Shown here piece by piece: positions 1 through 8,679 of a DNA stretch of 64,000 bases; the first letter of the stretch is position 1, and each line of letters begins with the position of its first letter. This DNA is from JAFEDN01 sp963795715. Its GTDB lineage: Bacteria; Pseudomonadota; Gammaproteobacteria; Coxiellales; Coxiellaceae. The translations under genes and the position numbers were made by a program. The stretch lies in NCBI GenBank assembly GCA_963795715.1, contig CAWCIY010000002.1, positions 2,046,001 to 2,110,000 on the forward strand, given 5' to 3'. Under the pieces are notes generated by a model. The model was not told where the DNA came from. It ran no database searches and was given only the letters and a program-made list of their open reading frames with translations.

Positions 1-7
1 ACAGGAA

Positions 8-985
8 ATGAGTCCGGAACAATTAGTTAATTTAGGTATCGAATATGAACAAGGCATTGGTGTTGAGCAAGATGCCAAAATGGCAGAGATATTATATCGC
101 CGGGCTGCTGAGCAGGGTAATGCGCGAGCCCAATTGCTTTTAGGTTTACTTTATATGAATGGCAATGTAGTGAACCAAAACCTCAACGAAGCGGCGCGTC
201 TATTTCGCTTATCCGCTGCACAAGGAAACGCGCAAGCACAAAATAGTTTAGGCTTTTTTTATTATCAGGGCCTCGGAGTAGAAAAAGACATAAAAGAAGC
301 ATATAGATTATATCGGTTAGCTGCCAATCAAGGGAATGTGTTTGCACAATATAATGTAGGCTATTCTTACCAAAACGGCATTTTTGTGGAAAAAGACGCC
401 AAAGAAGCGGCGCGATTTTATCGTTTAGCTGCTGAACAAAAACATCCATTTGCACAATATGAATTAGGTGTTATGTCCCAGGAAGGTATCGGAGTTGAAA
501 AAGATGCTAAGGAGGCAGTGCGTTTATACCGTTTAGTTTTAGTTGCTGTTAAATATCCCGCAGCGCAATATCAATTAGCTGTTTGTTATCATGATGGCAT
601 CGGGGTGGAAAAAAACATCGAAGAAGCGTTGCATTTATACCGTTTGATTATTGATAATCCAGATGGTAAACATGTTGTAATTGGTCAGGACGCCAAAGAA
701 GATATGCAGTTATGCAATTTGGCTTCTGTTAGACGTGCGCAAGCGGAATGCATTATAGGTACCTACTATTTAACTGGTAAACATAATTTTGAAAGAGATC
801 CAATAAAAGCAGTTCGATTATTTCAGTTAGCTGCCCAGAAAGGAGTTATTCCAAAAGAACATATCTTAACTTCCTGTTACCAGAGCATTGGCCTAATGAA
901 AGACAAGAAAGAGAAGAATGAAATGCGGTATTGGCAGACAGAAGTAGAAAAGTTTTCTGGAAAAAAAATCGAATTTATAGCTTAA
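8..985 (+). CDS. Sel1-repeat (SLR/TPR-like) protein, possibly 5'-truncated by the window edge
   Basis: The 325-residue protein is almost wholly built of about seven Sel1-like repeats of roughly 36 residues with the pattern GIGVEKDAKEAxRLYRLAA and AQYxLG. Sel1 solenoids mediate protein-protein contacts and are common in secreted proteins of Legionella and Coxiella (family knowledge). The frame stays open to the left edge, with Gln and Glu codons before the first ATG, and no well-spaced ribosome site precedes that ATG, so the true start may lie outside the window. No signal peptide or membrane segment is visible. The last 40 residues are Lys/Glu-rich and outside the repeats. Role unknown; a scaffold or effector function is inference. 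Confidence 0.85.
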   Translation: MSPEQLVNLGIEYEQGIGVEQDAKMAEILYRRAAEQGNARAQLLLGLLYMNGNVVNQNLNEAARLFRLSAAQGNAQAQNSLGFFYYQGLGVEKDIKEAYRLYRLAANQGNVFAQYNVGYSYQNGIFVEKDAKEAARFYRLAAEQKHPFAQYELGVMSQEGIGVEKDAKEAVRLYRLVLVAVKYPAAQYQLAVCYHDGIGVEKNIEEALHLYRLIIDNPDGKHVVIGQDAKEDMQLCNLASVRRAQAECIIGTYYLTGKHNFERDPIKAVRLFQLAAQKGVIPKEHILTSCYQSIGLMKDKKEKNEMRYWQTEVEKFSGKKIEFIA

Positions 986-993
986 ATATTAAA

Positions 994-1014
994 GGGGTCA
1001 GGCCCTGCCCCCCC
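994..1014 (+). terminator. GC-rich stem-loop after the Sel1 gene
   Basis: GGGGTCAGG pairs with CCTGCCCC across a one-base loop with one mismatch, 9 bases after the stop codon. The following tract is C/T-rich rather than pure T, so it could be a terminator or a small dispersed palindrome. Confidence 0.4.
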
Positions 1015-1154
1015 TTCCTTTATTAAATTGATTAGTCTTGGCATTTTGACTCGTAAAAGTAAACGCATTGTCGCCACTAAAATGTTTTGAATACAAAGTT
1101 AATGAACAAAATCAATGTGACAGAACGCCTTAATTAATAGAAATCTGATATAAT

Positions 1155-1232
1155 ATGAATATGGAAAAAATGCCATTGAGTAAAACAAACCCTTATCTTC
1201 AAAATCCTGTTACTAGTACTGTTTCAATTTAA
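1155..1232 (+). pseudogene. 25-codon remnant beginning MNMEKMPLSKTNPYLQNP
   Basis: A short ORF directly preceded by TATAAT contains KTNPYL, a motif I associate with N-termini of some longer conserved hypothetical proteins, then stops after 25 codons. It has no Shine-Dalgarno. Probably a fragment; no function can be given. The rest of 986-1367 shows nothing further. Confidence 0.2.
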
Positions 1233-1367
1233 TTCTGACACTCATTAGAAGGCATTTGTCAACGGCACAATAATTCCTACGAAGTCGAAAGGCATCACTC
1301 GGAGTTGTCCCCAAGCTTCAAGGATTTATCCACGCTTTGTCCACGGACCGCCAAGCCAAAAAAAGAA

Positions 1368-1568
1368 TTAATTAATAATTTCGGTACAAACCATTTTCCC
1401 ATGTTTATTCTTTTGACAAATCGTTGTCTTCTGGAAATTTTTTGGTGGCGGAGGTGGGTAATCACACCCCAGCAAAACAGAACATATGGGCGAGGGACGA
1501 GAAGGATTACAAGCCGTTAATTCCATCGCTAAAAAAATAATCCTTAAAATTTTCCAAATATTTTTCAT
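1368..1568 (-). CDS. Small Cys-rich putative lipoprotein
   Basis: A 66-residue ORF with a good ribosome site (AGGAGTGAGAC before ATG). The N-terminus MKNIWKILRIIFLAMELTAC has the charged, hydrophobic and lipobox regions of a lipoprotein signal peptide with Cys20 as the lipidation site. The mature part has four more Cys, a five-Pro run and ends KMVCTEIIN. Small secreted Cys-rich proteins of this shape are frequent in Legionellales, but I do not recognise the family. An overlapping plus-strand ORF (1305-1520) is a shadow. Confidence 0.55.
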   Translation of the reverse strand: MKNIWKILRIIFLAMELTACNPSRPSPICSVLLGCDYPPPPPKNFQKTTICQKNKHGKMVCTEIIN

Positions 1569-1856
1569 GTCTCACTCCTAATACTTAATCGTTTCGCTAC
1601 AAACTTTAGAACCACCCTTGTACTTAGTAGTATATAATACCATACTGCACAGGGCCTACGCACGAAAAACCCTCTTGACACAGGCCATAAGATGAGTGTA
1701 GGAATTTATACGCATTAGGCTTTTAATAGACTGATCTGGTTTTTGTTTGGCTTTTTGCAATCCATTTAGGGTCGGGCTTGCGCCCTCTCAGCCTTACGGC
1801 GCCTCTAGTGGATCGCATACTCTTAAGTATATTTGCACACCGCCGTCAAATCACGT

Positions 1857-3869
1857 TTAACTGAGAGATAGCGACTGCGTTGTTGTCACAGTAGACGCGG
1901 ATGTTCTCGAAAATAATCCGATATATTGAAAGCCGCTACACAAATTATGCAGCTCCTTATGTAATGGTTCAAATCGCTTAAGGTCACTTTCTACGCATTT
2001 AAATGCAAGCCGGCTGGCACGATCAAGTACCGGTGAATACTGACTAACGAAATTCTTGTGCAAGGAAAAAAACTGAATAAATAAGCAGCAATACTTATAA
2101 GCAAGGGTTTCCTCATGATCTTTTAATACGCCCTTGGAAGTTAAGTTGTTCGATAAAATGATTAATTGGTCCTTAATTTCCGGCATTGTCTCTGCTGCAA
2201 CGTTTTCCAAATATTTTTCCGGACTTTCCAAAATGTTTTCTAGGTTCAAATTGACTTCTTCTCGATAGGGAACATAAACTTGGGAAGCTGAATCTAGGCG
2301 AATAAAACGTAAAGACTGAGATAATGACAGTACTAAAAACTGAACCCACCAATGTTGACCGACACCTATAAATAGGCAATGAAAAACTTTTTCCTTTTTG
2401 TTTGCCAGTTCGAAAAATTGCAAAATATTAATTCCCATCTGTAACTTAAGGTGAGGAATATTACCGCCAAAAGAAATTTTTTGATCACCGTTAAGGTCTG
2501 CATTGATAATAGTATAAGGAGAAAGATGGATGCTCTTCTGCATGGACAGCAAATTTTCATTCAATAAAGGAAAAGCGCGCTCTATGTATTTGTCCTTTTC
2601 TTTTAATATATATTCAAAGACATATTCTAACTTATCCGGAGTTAAGTCTTTCGGCACAGTTATGTTTTCCTCTGACCACAATATACCTTTGGCCCATCTT
2701 TCAAATATATCAAAGTTGGATCTAACTTTGCTTTCAAATTTTTTTCCCTCCGACCAGGCAGGCGAGAGTGGGTCTTCTGCGATAAACCGACAAGCATTAT
2801 ACAAACTATAAACCCCACAAGCTTCACTGTTGGAAGCTTGCTGGGTAGTTGGAAAATTGTATAATTTTTGATGACCAGAAATTTTAGCAAGACGTTCTAT
2901 TCCAGCAGAAATTTTTTCAAAAAAAGAAGGCGTCAGATAGTCCATTATCTCCCGCACAATATCGCGTGGAAAAAATGAAAGAGATGATGTAATCTCAATA
3001 GTAAATCCTTCAATTAATTTCGGTATTAATTTTAGCGGCCTTTTTTCACCGTAATGAAAGCGGTGAGTGCCTAATAAATTCTGTTTTTCTAATTCTAATC
3101 CTTGTTCAAAAGAAATATAGCGATAGAAAGAGTCAAATTTTTCTAAGTAAAGATCAACGTTTACATTTTCTCTTAGAAATACTTTAGGAAACCATTTTAG
3201 GTTGTCTAGTCCTTTGCCTCGGTTATACATTAGGATATCTATATTCCTTTCATAAATCGTTAAAGCAATTTCTTTTTCTTTATCAACAAAATTTAATGTT
3301 TTTAGGAGTGAAATAAATCTCTTATTATAATCGAACTTATGGTCGCATTTATTTTCGTAGGCAATGCTCCCATATGGTTTTCTCTTAACAGTACTCGGGA
3401 ACACTTCTGCAGTCTTACAGGCGATAATGATCATTAGGCTGCGAAATAAATTGCGATCGTAATATAATTCATTTTTAATGTAAGATTTGTGCAAGATTTT
3501 ATTTTTAGTGTAATACTTTAACTGTAATTCATATACTTCCAAGAATTTATTTTTAGTGTAAGACTCGAATTCTTCATGCAAGAATTTATTTCCATATTTA
3601 TAAAATAAAAATAAAGTGTCAATAATCTGACAGCATTCTAGGATAAAAGTATCAGCATCCCATGGCGCCTTAGTTGAATTTAAATTAAAAGGAGTGTTTA
3701 CGAGCCATAATCTAAAAAACTCTTCATCAAAGTTTTTTCCGTTAACAGGCGAATTAATTGATTTTTTCTCAGTATTTTCACCATCTTTAGACGCTTCGAG
3801 CAATTCCCGTACAGTTATCAGGTCTTGCTTCAATAGCGCTTCCAATATTTTTTTATAGCGAGACTTCAT
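1857..3869 (-). CDS. Large protein with papain-like Cys-His-Asp pattern and F-box-like motif
   Basis: A 670-residue protein of no family I can name with certainty. Around residue 350, SEACGVYSLYNAC looks like a papain-fold nucleophile (Cys heading a helix); GVGQHWWVQF near 505 offers the His and IRLDSAS near 523 the Asp, giving the C-H-D order of clan CA proteases and deubiquitinases. Upstream, FPRDIVREIMDYLTP (about residues 303-317) resembles an F-box core. The N-terminal 60 residues start with a KKILEALLKQ helix and a charged stretch. The C-terminus is Ser/Thr-rich (TTTQSLSLS). No signal peptide. This suggests a host-directed protease or ubiquitin-pathway effector, which is inference. Confidence 0.7.
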   Translation of the reverse strand: MKSRYKKILEALLKQDLITVRELLEASKDGENTEKKSINSPVNGKNFDEEFFRLWLVNTPFNLNSTKAPWDADTFILECCQIIDTLFLFYKYGNKFLHEEFESYTKNKFLEVYELQLKYYTKNKILHKSYIKNELYYDRNLFRSLMIIIACKTAEVFPSTVKRKPYGSIAYENKCDHKFDYNKRFISLLKTLNFVDKEKEIALTIYERNIDILMYNRGKGLDNLKWFPKVFLRENVNVDLYLEKFDSFYRYISFEQGLELEKQNLLGTHRFHYGEKRPLKLIPKLIEGFTIEITSSLSFFPRDIVREIMDYLTPSFFEKISAGIERLAKISGHQKLYNFPTTQQASNSEACGVYSLYNACRFIAEDPLSPAWSEGKKFESKVRSNFDIFERWAKGILWSEENITVPKDLTPDKLEYVFEYILKEKDKYIERAFPLLNENLLSMQKSIHLSPYTIINADLNGDQKISFGGNIPHLKLQMGINILQFFELANKKEKVFHCLFIGVGQHWWVQFLVLSLSQSLRFIRLDSASQVYVPYREEVNLNLENILESPEKYLENVAAETMPEIKDQLIILSNNLTSKGVLKDHEETLAYKYCCLFIQFFSLHKNFVSQYSPVLDRASRLAFKCVESDLKRFEPLHKELHNLCSGFQYIGLFSRTSASTVTTTQSLSLS

Positions 3870-4032
3870 TTGTCTTTTTCCTGTCTTCGTTAAAATTATT
3901 TATATGATAATAACATTTTTTAGGATAAAAAAACATGGCCGAGCAATTCCTCACTCTGGACATAAAGATCGTGTAGAAATATTGGAAGCCGCCGCACTAA
4001 AAACAGGTCGCCCCGCTTGAATGTAACCACTG

Positions 4033-4143
4033 TCAAGTATTAACCGCTGCAAGCAACTCACAGAGTTCAGCTGTCTTGAGTATCCAGGCGCACAAGCTGC
4101 TGCGAGGTAAATCAATTTCCAAACGCTGCCAGATCGCTTCTTG
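4033..4143 (-). pseudogene. IS66-family transposase fragment
   Basis: Reading the minus strand from 4143 gives QEAIWQRLEIDLPRSSLCAW and then an AELCE stretch, matching the IS66 transposase segment in which the enzyme is described as 'IDLxRxTLxxW'. Stops follow at 4035 and soon after. It is an isolated relic, unlike either IS66 copy elsewhere in the window. Confidence 0.5.
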
Positions 4144-4489
4144 CTTAAACAATTGTTTACCATATTACAAACCACAAAACCAGTTCAGAAAAAGATGGAA
4201 AAAGGGATAGGCAGAACAAAAGCTAATAAGAAACCGGAAGCATCTGAGCCAAACTATAGAGCATTTACCGTATCTTCTAAGGCAAAAGAGAGAGCGAAAT
4301 ATACCTCTCCTACAGTCCTCAAGCCGTGGAAATTTTGAATTTCGGCGTTTAAGCAATTCTCGCGTGTACGTCGCGAATTATTAAACTTGGATAAAATGTA
4401 TACTTGATCTGATCATGGCATTGACTTGCTGAGAATGTCATACTCAAGAAACTGATCTAGCCTGTCTGTCGCGAAATACTAATAAAGCC

Positions 4490-4618
4490 AGCATACTGAT
4501 CATAGGGACTCATGGCCGACGTGGATTTAATCGGATGCTTCTGGGTAGCGTGGCTGAAGAAAGCGTGCGTATCTCTACAATCCCGGTTCTTTTAGTTCGA
4601 GGGAAAGAAAATATATAA
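4490..4618 (+). pseudogene. Universal stress protein (UspA family) C-terminal fragment
   Basis: The 42 codons encode SILIIGTHGRRGFNRMLLGS followed by VAEESVR and PVLLVRGKENI, the classic C-terminal ATP-binding signature of Usp proteins (G-x2-G-x9-G-S/T). In-frame stops lie just upstream, so the first two thirds of the gene are gone. Between it and the IS66 fragment is only a short Lys-rich ORF (4141-4338) with no recognisable homology. Confidence 0.75.
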
Positions 4619-4703
4619 GTTAAATGAGCTGGTGTAAAGAGGTCAACTTATCCCATCCATCGTGAATATTTCCCTGGAAACCCACTAACCAGGAGCTGAA
4701 TTC

Positions 4704-7700
4704 TCACTGAGTACAGCAAGAATTGCTTCCTGGTTTATATTCTCCGCCCGGCGGAGCCAATGCTCGATTCGACGACGGTCCCATTGGTTGAAAAAAGGAT
4801 GACTGGCTGAGTTCAGACACTTGTGGCATTAATGGTTGATTGGATTCTCTGGTTTGTAAATTGGCAACAATCATCGGCAGCAGCACATAGGTTGTAAAAT
4901 AGGAGTTAAATTCAGGTTTTATCTTATGAAAAATACTTAAAACAGAATCGCCCTTTTTATCAGGAATACATATTTGCGTATAGGAAAGGCTATAAGCCAG
5001 ACGAATGAACACATACGCAAATAAATCGTTTTCTGCGACTTGACCTGCCCAACGATGTAACAGGTTTTGGCCTTTTTCATCAGGCTCCAATAAAAGATCG
5101 AGAGGTGTTTTTGAGTCATTATCCTTTTCTGTTAAACTGAGTTTTAAAACATCCAGTAAATAAATAAATAAACTCACGGAAGGTAATTTTGCTCTCAGCA
5201 ATACATGCAACAAAGTGCAACCTCCATGGGTAGTTTTGTGAATGTCCGCACCTCGACTCACCAGGTATTGGGCGATGTGATGATAGCTGCCATTGACTGA
5301 GATGGCCAACGCTGATTTAAATCTATCATTTTGTAACTCTAAAGCAGCTCCGGATTCCACTACAAACTTCACCCAATCTATATTCCCCTCGTCAACAATT
5401 AATTGCAACAAAGTTATGATACGAAGATCTCGTACACCACAGGTGTTTACATGAGCTCCTGTGGTAATCAACAATTTAAATGCAGCATCATTTTTGGTTT
5501 CTACCGCCTTAAATAAAGGATTTATGTCATCGCTTCTATCAAAACCCAACACTGTCACTGGGGGATAAAAAATATTTTTATCTTCGTCATTTCGATCTTC
5601 CAACTGACGAAAACCGTTGACATCAGCCCCGGATACAATGGCGTCCTTCAGAATGTCCAGACTGCCAAATAAAACAATAGCGTAGGTTAATGGTAATTCC
5701 CGGTTATTAACTTCATCGATCTTCAGATATTTTCGGATACAGGCTTTATATAACCAAAAATCGCCATTTTTGATCGCATGATAACAGGCGCTTTCTTTTT
5801 CTGCCTGTATTTCAATTATTCGCAAATTGTTTGCCAACGTTTTTCTGGCTGAATTTTCTGTTTTTTCCGGTAAAGGCTCTTCTAATCCCTGCCATTGTGT
5901 TTCAATATAATCCTGCAACTGATTAACAGCGACGCCGCAACCTAATAACACGCCTTTAAATGCTTCTTCGTTCGGGTAATCAAACATATCCAAATACCGA
6001 AACACTATGCTTAAAGAAATGTCTTTTAATAAAAAAGCTTCCATAAAGTCATAATCTTTTGACAGAAAGACAGGATTTTGCAGCAGCTGACGCGCAGCGA
6101 TTTGCAATAAGGCTGTGGTCAGATCTCTTACCTTGACTTGATAAAAGCCGCCTCTTTCGGATTGCTTTTGAACTATTATGCAAGAGCCACGAAGATAGCC
6201 CAGGAAAGCAATTTTTAAATGATCCGCCAACCGCGCACTTTCTTTTTGACTTAAGTTTCTTATTTTATAAGTAGAAGCAAGTTTTGTTCGCTCCCATGGG
6301 AGTCCAGGCATTAAAGTCCGTAAATATTCAAGCATGATATCATATCTGGATTCCATCTCACCACTCAATATTATATCAGAAAAGATTGCTTCAGGATTTT
6401 TGTTTTGCGACCTCATATAGTCGGCATATTTTTGGTAGGGAACGGCTAAAAAATCCCAGGTTATAACCCGCGGGTTTTGTTTTTTTACGGTAGTGTGGAT
6501 CTGTCTAGGAGTTAATTCTAATATTTTTTGAATTCTATTACTCTCTTTTTTATAACTTAAATATTGAAGATCGGCGATTTTCTGGAAAATGGGGTAGGCA
6601 TTTGATTTTAAGTCGGCAAGCATATTTGCCAGATGATCGACAAGATAATCCAGAGGTATTTCCCCTTGGACATTATTCCAAAATAAACATTGCGGGGCTT
6701 GCTCTATTAAGAATCTTACTTTGGGAGAATAACCCTGTTTAGCGGCTGTATGTAAGGGCGTATTTCCCTCATCATCCTTCTGAAGCACGATAATGGGCAA
6801 ATTCTTTACCATACACTGCATTAACTGCAGTGAATTTCCTTCGATGGCAAACTTCAGCCAGTTAAAGCCGGGATTGAATAGATTTAACATAGCCCCATGG
6901 CTAATTAAAAGTTCTGCTGCTTTATAATCCTGGTTACATAAACATTTTTCCAATGGTGAGCGCCAATAATTCTGCGATCCTTGATATTCTGTAAAAGAGA
7001 AAGATAAACAGGGTGAAGAAGCGATCAGGAATCTAAGAGTATCGTAATGATGGAGGACATTCAACAATACATGAACATGAACATCTTCATCATTATCCTC
7101 ACCTTCTTCTTCTCCTAAAATATCTAAATCCGCACCCGAGGCAACCAAAAGTTTGAAGATGGTAAAATTTTCATTTTCCTCCTTTAGAAGAGAAGCTGTA
7201 AGCAATGGTCCAGCCTTATATAGAGTGCCCTTATAATCGTCTGAAAAATGCCAGGTATCATTCCAATTGACTCCAAAGGCTATCAGATCCCGGACAATTT
7301 CAATATTACCGCCGGTTACTGCATCGCCAAGGAGGTATTTTATATCTTTCCGGTTCGATGACTTCATAAAATCGGTTATGAGGAGATAATATCTAAATAA
7401 CCAATAATTACCCTTTCGGGCGTACTGCAACAACATATATTCCCGGTATTCCCGGTACTCTATAGGTTGATTCAATTCATAATATGGATGAAACAAATCT
7501 TTGGAATCATGCATGTCCTTAAAATCGCTTAGGATAATACGCGCGAGTTGCTGTATAGAAGATTGCGTTTCCTCTGCATTTGAAATCTGTTGATTGCATA
7601 TTAAATCCAGTAAATTCCATTCACTCTGAATATCTCTACTTATTGAAGAAGCATTCACTCCTGTATTTAGTAATGCATGGCAATAAGCGGTTAAGCAAGG

Positions 7701-8276
7701 ATATTCGAACATGCCGCCACGGCGCGTTACTTTCTGCCAATCTTCTGATTTATTGTCCGGTAACCAAATGCGATTTTGATGTAAAGGAACAGACATTTTC
7801 TGCAGATATTTTACACTAATTCCGGAGATTAAAAGCCGGTAATTGTGCTCATGAATGCGCCCGATGGAGATGACAGCCTGCTTCAAGAGATGAGCCAGTT
7901 GTTTCGCCACTATTTCGACCTGCTTGCGGGTAAGATTGACAACTTCATACCGGGTGAATTCCTTTTCTTTATTCGTTTGCCAGTGTAATTGAGGCATTAA
8001 AATATTTAAATATTCGCACAGTACGTCATACATTTCACCTGATTTTTCATCGACAACCCTGTTTTTGTTTTCAGCCATTTCCGCATCAAAGGATGAGGAC
8101 AGGAGACTTAAACGTGGCCATTTTATGCTTTGACCTTTTATATCGGTTTCATCAGTGTTGCTATTTTTACGTTTTAATTTATTATTATTGGTGATTTGGA
8201 CATTCAGCGATAATGAATTTTCCTCATTTTTGTGTAACTGAATTTTTTTTTCTTTATTCATCTTGGGGTTCTCCAT
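4704..8276 (-). CDS. Giant ankyrin-repeat protein with an internally duplicated module
   Basis: A 1190-residue cytosolic-type protein with no signal peptide. Ankyrin repeats are visible in both halves (GNTPLHTAAKQG; LLITTGAHVNTCG; YLVSRGADIHKTTHGGCTLL). The protein contains two related units: residues about 79-100 (SGEMYDVLCEYLNILMPQL) and about 637-657 (SGEMESRYDIMLEYLRTLMP) each open a non-ankyrin domain followed by repeats. The N-terminus carries a basic KLKRKNS patch and WPRL that could be a nuclear localisation signal. The C-terminal 40 residues are Ser/Gln/Pro-rich. Ankyrin proteins of this size are typical secreted effectors of intracellular Legionellales (family knowledge); target unknown. 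Confidence 0.85.
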   Translation of the reverse strand: MENPKMNKEKKIQLHKNEENSLSLNVQITNNNKLKRKNSNTDETDIKGQSIKWPRLSLLSSSFDAEMAENKNRVVDEKSGEMYDVLCEYLNILMPQLHWQTNKEKEFTRYEVVNLTRKQVEIVAKQLAHLLKQAVISIGRIHEHNYRLLISGISVKYLQKMSVPLHQNRIWLPDNKSEDWQKVTRRGGMFEYPCLTAYCHALLNTGVNASSISRDIQSEWNLLDLICNQQISNAEETQSSIQQLARIILSDFKDMHDSKDLFHPYYELNQPIEYREYREYMLLQYARKGNYWLFRYYLLITDFMKSSNRKDIKYLLGDAVTGGNIEIVRDLIAFGVNWNDTWHFSDDYKGTLYKAGPLLTASLLKEENENFTIFKLLVASGADLDILGEEEGEDNDEDVHVHVLLNVLHHYDTLRFLIASSPCLSFSFTEYQGSQNYWRSPLEKCLCNQDYKAAELLISHGAMLNLFNPGFNWLKFAIEGNSLQLMQCMVKNLPIIVLQKDDEGNTPLHTAAKQGYSPKVRFLIEQAPQCLFWNNVQGEIPLDYLVDHLANMLADLKSNAYPIFQKIADLQYLSYKKESNRIQKILELTPRQIHTTVKKQNPRVITWDFLAVPYQKYADYMRSQNKNPEAIFSDIILSGEMESRYDIMLEYLRTLMPGLPWERTKLASTYKIRNLSQKESARLADHLKIAFLGYLRGSCIIVQKQSERGGFYQVKVRDLTTALLQIAARQLLQNPVFLSKDYDFMEAFLLKDISLSIVFRYLDMFDYPNEEAFKGVLLGCGVAVNQLQDYIETQWQGLEEPLPEKTENSARKTLANNLRIIEIQAEKESACYHAIKNGDFWLYKACIRKYLKIDEVNNRELPLTYAIVLFGSLDILKDAIVSGADVNGFRQLEDRNDEDKNIFYPPVTVLGFDRSDDINPLFKAVETKNDAAFKLLITTGAHVNTCGVRDLRIITLLQLIVDEGNIDWVKFVVESGAALELQNDRFKSALAISVNGSYHHIAQYLVSRGADIHKTTHGGCTLLHVLLRAKLPSVSLFIYLLDVLKLSLTEKDNDSKTPLDLLLEPDEKGQNLLHRWAGQVAENDLFAYVFIRLAYSLSYTQICIPDKKGDSVLSIFHKIKPEFNSYFTTYVLLPMIVANLQTRESNQPLMPQVSELSQSSFFQPMGPSSNRALAPPGGEYKPGSNSCCTQ

Positions 8277-8679
8277 TGATATTCAACTACAAATTTTTTG
8301 ACAGAATGTTACAGTTTAAGAAAATAAACTCATCCTTTGAAGATACTGTCACTGCGTATCATGTATTGAGTTTCCACTTAAACTAATCGAATCAATTCTA
8401 CCACTCCAGTCAACAAGTTAAACAATGCCGCCAAATACTCGAAGCATATTAGAATTCACTTCCACGATCAAATTTTTAGCAATTCGCGCAATGGGAATAG
8501 TATAATCACAACTGACGCCGCAAATTTAGCTGAATTAATGATATGACTACAAAGATAAGTGAATGGAATAATTTAATGATGATGATTACATGTGCTGCTG
8601 TTGTTTAATTTGTTTTTTTTTGTTAGCATTATAATTGTAATGTACATTTATTTTTATATTTTAAAATGGGAGAAAAAAA
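8277..8679. promoter_or_regulatory. Divergent intergenic region with candidate -10 box
   Basis: AT-rich 403-bp gap between divergent genes. TATAAT at 8630-8635 lies 45 bp before the plus-strand gene and could be its -10 element; no convincing -35 is seen. A 34-codon open stretch on the minus strand (8418-8519, ending VFGGIV) looks like a degraded coding end that I do not recognise. Confidence 0.3.
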
